Shown one piece after another: positions 1 to 10,389 of a stretch of 64,000 bases of DNA. The DNA is from Sweltsa coloradensis (Eukaryota > Arthropoda > Insecta > Plecoptera > Chloroperlidae), in the NCBI GenBank assembly GCA_024449915.1, contig JAMZAV010000027.1:124001-188000 (forward strand). The letters are read 5' to 3'. The notes under the pieces are model-generated. The model saw only the letters and a program-made list of their open reading frames with translations, had not been told where the DNA came from and made no database searches. Numbering within the stretch: the first letter of the stretch is position 1; each line of letters begins with the position of its first letter. The translations under genes and the position numbers were made by a program.

Positions 1-47
1 GTTTTTGACGTGAACATTTTCAAATAATGATTCTCTGATATAATTAT

Positions 48-420
48 ACTAGGAAAACGCTCAGTTGGACGCGTTGATAAGCGAGCACGTGCTATACAAT
101 TTGTTGATGGTCCAAATTTCAACCTGATCTGAATCTTCGTGCAACCGCTATCATGAGCCAAAAAAGCTCTAGCTTCGTGCGACTTTTCGTTGCCATGGTA
201 ACGTTACTTTTGTTAAAATGTAATTTCCATCTACTCTACTTATCGGATCAAAATAAAAATAACATATTCGTGACCGGACGGACATTCTAAATGATTTGGC
301 TACCTCAGATTTTGTCGCCGTTTAGTTTTTAAAAAAACTTTCGATTAACTTTAATGTAACTTTATAACTTTTTGAACGATTTTGCCACAAAACTAATGGC
401 ATTCAATCCAGATCGAAGAC
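48..420 (+). mobile_element. ACTAGG-end element, type C', 3' truncated
   Basis: It starts with ACTAGGAAAACGCTCAG followed by a GATAAGCGAGC box, the same 5' end as the elements at 26101-26814 and 26888-27544, which lie in the opposite orientation. Internal similarity runs to the 'aatggcattcaatcc' stretch near 405, then is lost, so the 3' end with the GAGCG repeats is missing. No coding potential is seen. Non-autonomous, possibly Helentron/Helitron-related (inference from end structure). Confidence 0.7.
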
Positions 421-891
421 GTGTTACAAATTATTTGTTACATGTATAATGTTACAAAATATGGTTAATCTTTGGTTACAAATGATTCAAAAAGGATATT
501 AAATGAAATTAATAATGAACCAAAAAAAAGGGAAGAAAGAAAGAAAAAAGAGAAGGGGAAACAAAGAAAGAAGAAAAATACATTAAAAAAGAAAAAAGAA
601 AATAAATAAACTGTTCTGTATTTCTATAGCGGTAAATATTTAGTATTTACCAATACATTTTGATTTTTAATTAATTAATAATATTTGTATGCCCCTGTAG
701 AAATGAATCTTGAGGCGTAGCGTACTAAGCTTACTTACAAAAATCTGTACACACATAACAAAAACTTGTAAAATTACAGCCCAAACCTTACACAATTAAA
801 AGCAATGAGATTTAATTAAGAGAAGTGCCAAGCTTATGTACCCTCCTACACTTTCGCAATCTTAATACATAAATTTACTTTGCCCTGTGAC

Positions 892-988
892 TGCATCCTT
901 GCAAAGCGTGGCAAAATTTTATTTGCAACTATTGTTTTAAATGTAAAAGTTTGTGCAAATTTATTTTGCCAAACTTTGCAAGGATGCA
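892..988. repeat. 97-bp hairpin with ~40-bp inverted repeats
   Basis: The ends TGCATCCTTGCAAAG and CTTTGCAAGGATGCA are exact inverted repeats, and similarity continues inward through GGCAAAAT and ATTTGCA, so almost the whole unit folds on itself. Probably a very short MITE; no target duplication was recognised. Confidence 0.65.
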
Positions 989-990
989 TT

Positions 991-2950
991 AGCTGAAGGT
1001 TATTAAAGCATTGTTAAATTAAGTACAAATTTTAAACACAGCCCTAGTTTTATACGTGCTTTCTTAGAGGTGTGCTATGAACTAACATGTGTTCTTGCTT
1101 TCATATACAATACCGTGTCTGAAACTCTCAAAATATGTAGGATGATTTGATAACTAGGGGAGAAAAGCGCGTTTTGCCAGTGGGTTGTGGGGCATTGAGA
1201 ATGTTGATATGTTGTTTATTGCATTAGATAAATAAATACATGTAGATATTTAATTAGACTTTGACATTTGAGCCTGTATAGGCTAATTATGATATTACAT
1301 AATATTACATAATACTATAAATATGTACTATATTTTAACATACATACAGGTACACATCTATTTACAGTACATTTTTAAAGATACATTTAACATAAGACTT
1401 ACAAATATGAAGTTGATATAAAATTACTAAAGGATCCATTTTCATATTCAAGTCCATAGAAAATTAATATTCATAACATGAGTTTTTTGTAATTGGACCA
1501 GTATTAGTTACTTATTTCACATTCACATACTTATACATGTACATGTAGAGTTGCCAGACATTATGTCGTGATGTACTCTATCTCAAGTACATGAGATGAG
1601 ATTTGTGTTAGTTTTATTTGTGGGAAATTAAAAGTGCACCCTTGAATCGGGACATGATGGACAAGGATAGAGGGGATTAGATATGGAATAGTGGAATAAA
1701 CAAATTTCTAAACGGAAACACTGCTTTATTTTGTACTTGGTAACAAAACAACTGCAGATTTATTGAATGAGATACAACAGGTAGGTACATATATTAATGA
1801 GAACATAAAACATTGTAAAGATTCCTTCATCAAAATGCGATCAGACGTAGACGTATGGGTAGTTATAGCCGTAACCTACAACAGAGAAATGTTGACATTT
1901 TAGTACACGGAACACTTTTCTTATGTGTTTTTAAAATGGAACATAGCCTATGTTAATCACAACAGCTGTGCACCAGTTAAATCTGAAAATCAATATTTTC
2001 TCTTAAATCTTTACATTGTAACAAGTTTCAGTGCCCAACAAGTTTCATTAATGTATACACATTCCGCCATTATAAACCATGTACGCCTATATATTACCGT
2101 ATTTCAAAAACGAAAACTTCTCAATGGGATAAATCAATAATTGGTGAGGTGAAATGATGCGAAAATTTACGAAATACTTTAATTTTTGACATATTAACAA
2201 GTCCATCTGTTGTTTGGACGTGTAGACGTTGTATTATGCACGCTGAGCTTGGCCCAACTCAAATGCGCGCAAACAGGTGTTGATGATTTCTGCTGAACGG
2301 TTGGTAATATCATTACCAAATTTTGAATGGATGTTAATAAAGTACTTTTATATTGATATCCGTAATTGGTTGCACAAAATAAGCCTTAAAAATCCATTGC
2401 GAGACATAAGTCTAAAACGTGAAAAAATGGGAAATCCAAAACATGGATTACAATTCTGGAAATTCTCACCAAACCGTTTATCTTACGATAAAACCAAATT
2501 AACCTGCGCGTTCACATTGATTTAAAACGTTGGGTTCTATTATGCAAATTTGAGTTAAAAAAAATCTGTTCACTTGGAATAAATTCCCGAAGTTGACCAA
2601 AATTGAGTAAATTTTGGTGATTTTACTAAATTTTAATTCAAAATCAATAAATTAATTTAGGAATACGCCTAATGGATAACATAGATTTATTCTTTATAAA
2701 CGTAAGTGTGAAATTTGATAATGGTGTTATAAACCGTTTACCCAAAAAATCCAGAAAGCTGAGCGCTTAAACTCGCCTCCGTTCTAGCCTCAGCATACCC
2801 TCTTAAGAACGTCGGTTTGTATGACATGTTTTCGTAAGAAACCTGCGGCTTATGGACATTATTCCCCTCTTCAAGTGAGTCGCGACTATGATTTATAAGG
2901 TGTACGTGCAAGAACAGTTGGGAGGGAATGACCGTTTTTTGCAAAAAAAT
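991..2950. other. No gene recognised
   Basis: AT-rich DNA with short chance reading frames only. None has a recognisable domain, splice context or family resemblance. Confidence 0.5.
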
Positions 2951-2969
2951 CTATTGCTACATTATAGAA

Positions 2970-3197
2970 CTGAAAGTATTGATTTTTTTTAAATCTGAAT
3001 TTCCATATGTAGGAATGTGACTGAAATTGTTATTTTGTAATGGTTGGAATAGTTTTATTATGCATTATGTATAGACTCTGTTTTCGACTTATGTGAAGTA
3101 TGTTTATTACGGTATATGATTTGTATTTGTATTTTTATATTGAATGTTATGATTGTAACATGTTACTAACTATAGCGAAAGTTAAAGAAATAAATCA

Positions 3198-3200
<3 letters not shown>
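2970..3200 (+). mobile_element. 3' end of a non-LTR retrotransposon (first copy)
   Basis: This stretch ends in AAAGTTAAAGAAATAAATCA and runs straight into a (TACTAC)n tract. The same terminal sequence, slightly diverged, ends the second copy near 4220. It has no coding sequence, so it is a strongly 5'-truncated copy. The shared 3' end plus microsatellite tail points to insertion into, or priming on, the microsatellite. Confidence 0.55.
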
Positions 3201-3235
<35 letters not shown>

Positions 3236-3255
3236 TACTACTACTACACTACTAC

Positions 3256-3334
<79 letters not shown>
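3201..3334. repeat. (ACT)n microsatellite
   Basis: About 130 bp of nearly pure TAC/ACT triplets with a few interruptions, lying between two non-LTR retrotransposon remnants. Confidence 0.95.
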
Positions 3335-3335
<1 letters not shown>

Positions 3336-4230
3336 CACAGGGATCTATTCTGGGCCCTTTGCTTTACCTCATTTATGTGAATGACATGTTAAAGGAAGTA
3401 AAGAATTGCTTTGCATTTTTGTACGCTGACGATACAGCGCTGGTGATAGTTCACAAAAATCTAGAAATTGCTAAAAAGCTATTGCAGCGTGATTTTATAA
3501 ATTTGTTGAGATGGGCTCACGATAATGGTCTAACAATTAATTTTAAGAAAACCAAAGTGATCTATATACACACTCCCTTTATGTCCCATCAGAAAATAGA
3601 AATTGTGTTTCATGAAAACGCCTGTTTGCATGCAAATCATAGAAGGGGATTACTGTCAATAAATGATAATTGTATGTGTAAAAGATACCTAGAAAACGTA
3701 ACAGAATTTAGATATTTAGGTGTCAGATAGATCACAATTTCAAATGGAGTTTTCATATTGAGAAATTATGTAATCGGCTTAGATCAGCTTTGTATAGTAT
3801 TAAAACTCTAAAGCAATATGTCAAAGGGGGTGTTTTAAAAGTTGTCTATCACGCTCTTGTAGAGTCTATAATTAGGTATGGCTTACTAGCATGGGGTGCT
3901 ACATCCGGTACATATGTGCAAGATATTGTTAAACATTCAGAAACGTATTTTTAAGATCATGTATCCTCACAAGTATGACATAAATGGTAATGTAGGTTAA
4001 TGTTTGTAAATGAACTAATGAATATATGATACTAACGAATAACTATTTTGACAAAGATTACTTAGCTGTGACGCAACATACATATGATACAGAAATGAGA
4101 TAGATTTTTAATACCGCATAACCGATACACTTATGGAGATGGAAGAAAATTATTTGTACTAATATTGAATCTTATGATTTAAAATTTACTAATATAGCGG
4201 AAAGTAAAAGAAATAAATCAAGAATAACTA
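3335..4230 (+). pseudogene. Non-LTR retrotransposon reverse transcriptase fragment and 3' UTR
   Basis: Translation from about 3335 gives the fingers/palm signature PQGSILGPLLYLIYVNDM followed about 25 residues later by the catalytic YADDT box, then a thumb-like stretch (GLTINFKKT; YLGV). The frame breaks with a stop at 3728-3730. Reverse-transcriptase-like sequence resumes in another frame (WSFHIEKL, ALVESIIRYG, IQKRIFKIM), with at least one further stop or shift. The 5' half (endonuclease and first RT blocks) is missing. The 3' end resembles the copy ending at 3200. The motif order fits CR1/Jockey-like non-LTR elements; the exact clade cannot be told. It is a dead 5'-truncated insertion. Confidence 0.85.
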
Positions 4231-4620
4231 TTACTACTACTACTTACTTATACTTTCTGACGTACTACTATAATACTACTTACTATACTACTACTATACT
4301 ATACATATACTACCATACACTACCTATACTGACTACCATTACCGTTACACTACACTACACTACCACTTACCATACTTTTACTAATTCTATCTTACACACC
4401 AACACTACCACTCCACTACCATATCTTTTACTAGCTACGTCCATAACAACCACTACACTCCATACCAACTACCCTACCACTATCTACCACTACCACTACA
4501 TACATACCACTACATAATCTTACCACTACCACTACAAACACACACTTCACACACAACACTACACTACCACACATGCACACCATACAACCAACTACTACTA
4601 CTACTACTACTACTTTGAAT
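4231..4620. repeat. Degenerate ACT/ACC-rich microsatellite
   Basis: Irregular TACT, ACC and CAC triplet runs that end in a cleaner (ACT)n run at about 4590-4614. This is the tail side of the second non-LTR remnant. Confidence 0.85.
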
Positions 4621-4639
4621 AAAGTTTTTAGGTAAACAA

Positions 4640-4720
4640 GAAAGCGTTATTGAATTTCAGTCAGGAATGTCGGTGTTTAGAATCGAACCAGAATCTCCTG
4701 AATGAGAGAGTATCGCGAGT
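4640..4720 (-). repeat. Decayed tRNA-derived SINE-like piece
   Basis: TTTCAGTCAGGAATGTCGGTG followed by a damaged box (AGAATCGAACCAG) matches the better preserved copy near 21040-21135. Read on the minus strand, the B-box-like sequence precedes the body. Confidence 0.45.
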
Positions 4721-5506
4721 GTATTACAAAGTGTACCAAGTGTGATAATATAATTTCGCACTCGTCTGTTATGATTTTAAACTAATGTTGATAATATTTT
4801 GTTAATCCTATCTTCAGATCTGCACTAAAACTACGACTTTTATTTATTTGCGTGCGGTATACCTTATTTATTGAATTGCTTCAGTCAATGTGACACTTTA
4901 TCTCGAAAAATAATTAATTTATCTTGTAGCGGGCCTCGAAAGCGTTCAAAGCTAGATTATTATTATTTTTTATGTTCTCCCATTTCCAAATAAATTTACA
5001 TTCATGTTGGTTGTATGGAGCATCTCCAGTAATCTGGGGTTTTGTCGCTTTCTTAGTTGCCTTACCTTACGCAACTTCAGTCTCCTTTCCATCTATAGAG
5101 CGTAGAGCGTAGGCTTATAGCAAGTCCCTCAATTTTCCAATTTATTCCACCATCTTCCAAAAATTAGCTCCTCCCAAGACATTACACGCGTATCTCTTCT
5201 GGTTTAATCCTCCTTAATCTTTCTACCTTTCTCTTATTCAATGTTTCCTTAATTTTACAAATTCTCTGCTCTCGGTGTTTTTCCACTACCATTCTTTTCA
5301 TGTGTCTAAACCTTAGAGGAGATTAGGTCCAAATTATCTCGTCCACTCTCGTATTTTCAATACCCAGTTTCCTCCTCTCACTTTATAACCCAGTTTGCAC
5401 CAAAACCCCTCAAAATACTATATTTTACATTTGTATAAATTGTTATTGTTTATCATCTCAGCGGAAGTTCTAAAAAAATAAAAAAAATGACAAGAAAATG
5501 GTATAT

Positions 5507-8041
5507 TTACCAAGGTACTTTTAATTCTACGTGGTCGTACTTACTGAGTGCTCCGTAGTTGTAAGGTGCGTAGCCTGTGTAGACAGGTGCCTCGGCGATT
5601 AGTGGGGCCGAGTACGCGGTGTAGGCGAGTGGCGACGCCGCGTATCCGCTGTAATACAGTTGGGGGTTGGCGGCGGGTGCGGGTTTGGGCGCCGGGGCGG
5701 CGAAGGCCGAACAAGCCATAACTGCCATGATAAGAACCTACGGCAATAATAATATCATTGATAAAATGCACAGGGATTGAATTTGCTCAACTTACAATGT
5801 GAGATTACATTTTGCAAAATGTTCCGGGTTTGATTACTATCCAAGGGTTCAAAATCTATTGAAAAGATAGATAAAAAAATCACAACATGTGTAAATTATA
5901 AAATGTTAATGTATTTTTAACTAACTTTAATACATAAATGTGAACGAGTTGTTATTTTCGGTGCTATACTTTATTCTAGTTGCATGTGTGTTGTTGCTAC
6001 ACGTTGTATAATACAAATTTAAGCGCGCATCTTTTACAGAAGGTATAACAAGAGCTTTCAAAAATTGTTTTTTAACTATCAACAAAATGTACTTTAGACT
6101 AATGTTTAACGTTCCATAACACTAAATAACTTAGTTTTATGTAAATCTTTATGCACGCGGCTATTTGTTATTTTAAAGTTTAACTACAGTAAAAATCGGC
6201 GTTGAACTATAAGACAGCGGCACCTTTTGAACCTTCTTGGCAACAACATACTCGTTATAGTTTAGCGCAGGTGTTCCTAATTAAATCCTACTTCCACGTG
6301 GAACATCAGAATATGCAAGATCCTCGACTAGCTTGTATTCAATGTATTTTTACTGTAGCTTGTAGCAGTTAGGAAGGAGTACCTTTCAGTCAGGACTGCT
6401 GGTGTATGATATCATCCCGACACAGAATCAGAGTGCTACTTCTGTCGGTTGGAATAATAACTGTCTTCTATGCATATTATTCTATCACTTCCAAATTATG
6501 CGACGTTGAACCATTCCTGCGACACGAAGATATAATAGAATCCGTCTTTATAAGTAATTTATAAATTAAGTTTCTTGAAACAAAATTTTACTACATTCAG
6601 CTAAAATTTCCTATTTCTCATGTAAATGAATAAGAAAAGAACGATGTTTACGTTATGCATAGTCACTACTAGGAAAACGCTAAAGTCCCGTCGCGTTGTT
6701 GAGCGAGCACCGGTACGTGCAACACGACCCGAGTACGACATTCCCATAATGTTACATACCAATAAGTCTTTAAGGTCTTGACCGATTTAGCTGAAAATTT
6801 GGAAAATATGAGAGAATGTTGTACTTTTTGACCCTGCAAAATTTCATAACAATCGGAACATTTTTTATTTTTTTTATAACCAACGATCGGATTTTGTTCA
6901 AAAACTATACAGCAACCCGCCTAGGTGGTATGTACATGTGTGAAAAATTTCAGGTCGATCAGAGAAACGGTGCGACCTGTATCGAAGCAGTAACAGAAAA
7001 AAAAGACATTCGAGCCATAAGAGTCAAGTGGAGACGCTCGCTACGCTCGCTCAATTAATTTGTACTAGGAAAACGCTCAGTTGGACGCGTTGTTGAGCGA
7101 GCACCGGTACGTGCAACATGACCCGAGTACGACATTCCCATAAGGCCCACCACACAGTGTAGGCCTAACTGGATATTGACATTGTACACTGTATACTATT
7201 CCAACATCTTTGGATTGTACTAATTCACGTCATGCCTTCTAAAGTGTATCTTTGTATCTTCACTGCCTCCTTCATTTTTTAGCATCATTTTTCGAATTAT
7301 GATTACCAATAAGTCTTTAACCTCTTGAGCGATTTAGCTGAAAATTTGAAAAATAGGAGAGAATGGTGTACTTATTGACCCTGCAAAATTTCATAACGAT
7401 CAGAACATTTTTATTTTTTTATTTTTTATTTTTTATTTTTTATTTTTTATAACCAACAATTGGATTTTGTTCAAAAACTATACAGCAACCCGCCTAGGTA
7501 GTATGTACATGCGTGAAAAATTTCAGGTTGATCAGAGAAACGGTGCGACCTGTATCGAAGCAGTAACAGAAAAAAAAAACAAACAAAAAAAAACAGACAT
7601 TCGAGCCATAAGAGTCAAGTGGAGACGCTCGCTTCGCTCGCTCAATAACATTTATAAATAGTTTCAATTATATGAGGACTGAGGTTACCATGTTCATAAA
7701 GTATGTAATTGCTCATATAAACTAATACATTACTCTAGACTTAGTCTAGTGAAAGTCATAATCAGTTTTTACCAAGTTAAGTACTTTTTGTATTATTGTC
7801 TAAATATAATAAAGATGTTATAAATATAATTATTGTCGGAGGAATACATCGACAAAATGTTGAGGTAGAGCTACGTAAAACTAAAATGAGTGCTAAAAAT
7901 TGGTAAACAGGTATTATATAAAACACTACAAAATACCAATTTTTCTGAAATTAACGTTAATAATAATCAATAGTATACTGTAATGATGAGTCTCACATAT
8001 ATTCTGTAAATAATTCGTTCTGTACTCACAACAGCCTTCAT
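5507..8041 (-). CDS. Short secreted cuticle-like protein, two exons
   Basis: Exon 1 codes only for Met-Lys-Ala-Val (8030-8041) and ends at a consensus GTGAGT donor. Exon 2 (5507-5737) follows a CCGTAG acceptor in phase 0 and ends in TAA. The joined protein is 80 aa: a signal peptide with hydrophobic core VVLIMAVMACSAFA, then APAPKPAPAANP, then a low-complexity Tyr/Ala/Pro/Gly region (LYYSGYAASPLAYTAYSAP, APVYTGYAPYNYGAL) and a charged tail ending KVPW. A four-residue first exon splitting the signal peptide, and AAPAP plus Tyr-rich repeats, are typical of arthropod cuticle-type proteins. The exon is much richer in GC than its surroundings. The 2.3-kb intron holds two ACTAGG elements. Possible alternative: the GTAAAT at the stop is a donor and more exons follow. 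Exact family unknown. Confidence 0.72.
6370..6440 (-). repeat. Decayed tRNA-derived SINE-like piece
   Basis: CCTTTCAGTCAGGACTGCTGG and a following ACAGAATCAGAGTG match the copy near 21040-21135. The central B-box region is eroded. Confidence 0.4.
6668..7056 (+). mobile_element. ACTAGG-end element, type C
   Basis: The 5' end is ACTAGGAAAACGCTAAAG with a subterminal TTGAGCGAGC box. The 3' end is CGCTCGCTACGCTCGCTCAA, whose last ten bases are the reverse complement of that box. It lies in an intron of the cuticle-like gene, 7 bp upstream of and in the same direction as the next copy. No transposase gene. Confidence 0.75.
7064..7646 (+). mobile_element. ACTAGG-end element, type C
   Basis: Complete copy in tandem with 6668-7056. 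The 5' end is ACTAGGAAAACGCTCAG with subterminal TTGAGCGAGC; the 3' end is GCTTCGCTCGCTCAA. Near the middle is a run of about five ATTTTTT units (7410-7450). The region from about 7310 to the 3' end is close to the neighbouring copy; an extra segment (about 7145-7305) is unique to this one. Confidence 0.75.
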
Positions 8042-8125
8042 ATCTGCAATGTGGTGTTTGAAGAATGCAAACTGTAATCCACTGTCACTGTCAATTGTCG
8101 AATGTTCGTCTGTATCGTCTGATAG

Positions 8126-8136
8126 TATTTATATAT
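8126..8136 (-). promoter_or_regulatory. TATA box of the cuticle-like gene
   Basis: On the minus strand ATATATAAATA lies about 90 bp upstream of the ATG at 8041, leaving room for a start site about 30 bp downstream and a 5' UTR of about 60 nt. Confidence 0.6.
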
Positions 8137-8139
8137 GCT

Positions 8140-9600
8140 TCCCCCCCCCCCCCTACCCCCCAATACACCCGCAACATCACCACCTTATTGACCACTACTA
8201 CCCAGTACACGTCACTCATTAGACATGCTTGTTACCACAATGCCCTCAGGGTCCTTATTCAAGCCACGTTTCGTCCACCTTCTATCTATTCCTATTGTGT
8301 CGCTGTAGTTGGCAATGACAAGAAGAAATGTGCCACTACGAAAATTGCACGGTCAAGGCTGGGGATGGTGGAGTTTATTTGTGTTATTTTACCTATTCGT
8401 AATTTGTATTCACAATTGATTTTTTATTCATTTATTTTCGGTTCTGCTATAAATCTGGTAACTTTTTAGTCTTCTTACTTGCTTGTTGACAACAATCCTT
8501 ATTACAACTTATGAATGCTTCTATACTCTACAGTGTAGATAAAAGTCACCGTGATAAAGTGGACAATGTGTTATAGTAGATAAATTCTTCTACAAGTCTA
8601 GATTCTATTTCTACTAAAACACTATACACAATGATCGCTGAGGGACTACAAATTCCTTACTTGCGACGAGGTGGCGTGGAATAGGAGGGGTCTGGGGCAA
8701 AGCCCCAACCTCCGGAGGCAATTTCGCCCGAGGCGATTTAAAAAAAATACTTAGCAGATTTTTGGTTGCCTAAACCACAATTTAAGTCGAATTTCAATAA
8801 TATGGATAAGAGTGAAAGATGGTGTTAATAATTGTGGGAAAGTGGACCCTCAAACATGCAATTCCGGTTGAGGGTCGAGAAAGCTGCACTTTTGTGTATG
8901 TCCTAACGTATGAAATACGTCCTCGTGTGGGCGCCACTTCATATAGCCTGTAATGCCTAGATCAATAGTCTTTGTTGAACCTATATTGCGATGAAAATAA
9001 ATGTACCCAATGACAAGTACAGTTAGGCCGTACATCAATTTTTTTTTAAGCATCAAGGCATTTTTTAGCTTGATTATTTAGGCTTTTACCTATGGCTTCT
9101 TGGGGGCCCAATGTCAAAGTGAAAGAAGATAACTGAGGGGGAGGGGGCTTTGGCATATGGTCCCCTTAGCCCAAAGCCAACGGGGCTCAACCGTTTGCTC
9201 GGGGGCCATAGCCCCCAGAGTCCCCCCCCGTATCTTGCGCCCTGCTCTCCACAGAGACAAAGATCATCAGTTCAGCATGGACCTCCAGCAAAAGATAAAA
9301 TGTTAATGTGCACAGTCATAATTATTGAGCATAATAATATAACATAATATTATAGTCAACATGGCCATGTTGCCATTCTCATTTGTTTAAAATTATGTTT
9401 AAAAAGAAGAACATACCTCACTATCAGTTCTAATGTTTAGTCATACAAACTATCGTTCGGCGTTACATGTTAAGATGTTTATTATAATTATAACAATTAT
9501 GACAATTTGCAGTTTAAAAAATAGTTTCTGTAATCTTACGGCTATTAGTAGAATCTTATTCAATGTCACAATATCGGATACGTATACGAAGTTTGAAAAT
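8140..9600. other. No gene recognised
   Basis: Contains a C-run (8141-8160), a GGGGTCTGGGGCAAAGCCCC palindrome near 8688 and a G-rich stretch at about 9100-9250. Reading frames here are short and unlike any family known to me. Confidence 0.45.
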
Positions 9601-9607
9601 GTTTACA

Positions 9608-10208
9608 ACTAGGAAAACGCTAAAGTCCCGCCGCGTTGATGGATGAGCTTTTTAAAGTTTAAAGTTTGCTTGGGATATCTTTACTTTTGCAAGTGCTTTG
9701 TTTTGCTGCCTACGCATTGTAGGTGAATGTTGTCAAGTTTCTTTTGTTTCTTGTCAATTGGTATTATTTACCGTAAAAACTTATATTAAAAGCTTTATTT
9801 CTATGGATTCTGGCTAACTTTTTCAATTTTTTCTTTCAAAAGGTACTACATCACCATAACCTTAATGTCCATGTATAATATGAACGTTGTTGCCCCACCC
9901 GTTTGGTCAGAATTGGCCCAAATGGCACGAAAATATCGCACTAAAAATCGAAAACAATCGTAAAAGTACGATATTCATGAGAAATATTTCTTCGATTGTA
10001 CCCAAAAACAATACACCTCTAAGTTCAGAGATTTCGAAGGTCCTGTCAAATTTTCATCAAGATCGGATAAGCCGTTTGTCTGGTAGAGAGTTAACAAACA
10101 GACAAAAAAACAAACAAAAAAACAAAAAAAAAAAAAAAAAAAAAAACACCCGAGCTAAATTTTTTGGGGGGTCGGTGAAATTGAAGTCTTCGCTTCGCTC
10201 ATCCAATA
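9608..10208 (+). mobile_element. ACTAGG-end element, type A
   Basis: The 5' end is ACTAGGAAAACGCTAAAG with CCGCCGCG and subterminal TGGATGAGC. The 3' end is CTTCGCTCATCCAA. Near the 3' end is a long A-run (about 10105-10146) before the conserved CACCCGAGCTAAATTTTTTG block. It shares its interior with 13876-14674 and 37617-38424 but has one copy of the internal segment that those two carry twice. Confidence 0.75.
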
Positions 10209-10302
10209 AAATATATACATACATTATCATGTTACGTATATAATGAGATAAGATTTATGTATCTTTTTATCGTGATGAAGTAAATCGAAAAGAAAAAAAA
10301 AT

Positions 10303-10382
10303 TGGCAGCGGTGGGATTCGAACCCACGCCCTTTCGGACTGGTGCCTAAAACCAGCGCCTTAGACCACTCGGCCACGCTACC
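10303..10382 (-). tRNA. tRNA-Leu (anticodon TAG)
   Basis: On the minus strand the gene runs from GGTAGCG to CGCTGCCA. The acceptor pairs GGTAGCG with CGCTGCC plus discriminator A. The A box is TGGCCGAGTGGTC. The anticodon stem CTGGT/ACCAG closes the loop TTTAGGC, giving anticodon TAG (reads CUA leucine codons). A short variable arm typical of class II leucine tRNA and the B box GGTTCGAATCC in a 5-bp T stem (GTGGG/CCCAC) follow. It has no intron. A T-rich run directly after the gene (minus strand) provides a Pol III terminator. All stems look intact, so it is probably functional. Confidence 0.95.
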
Positions 10383-10389
10383 TACTGAT

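Noticed and set aside
8688..8740. GGGGTCTGGGGCAAAGCCCC palindrome as a terminator or regulatory hairpin
   Set aside because: Related G-rich blocks occur near 36640 and 41765, so it is part of a dispersed repeat.
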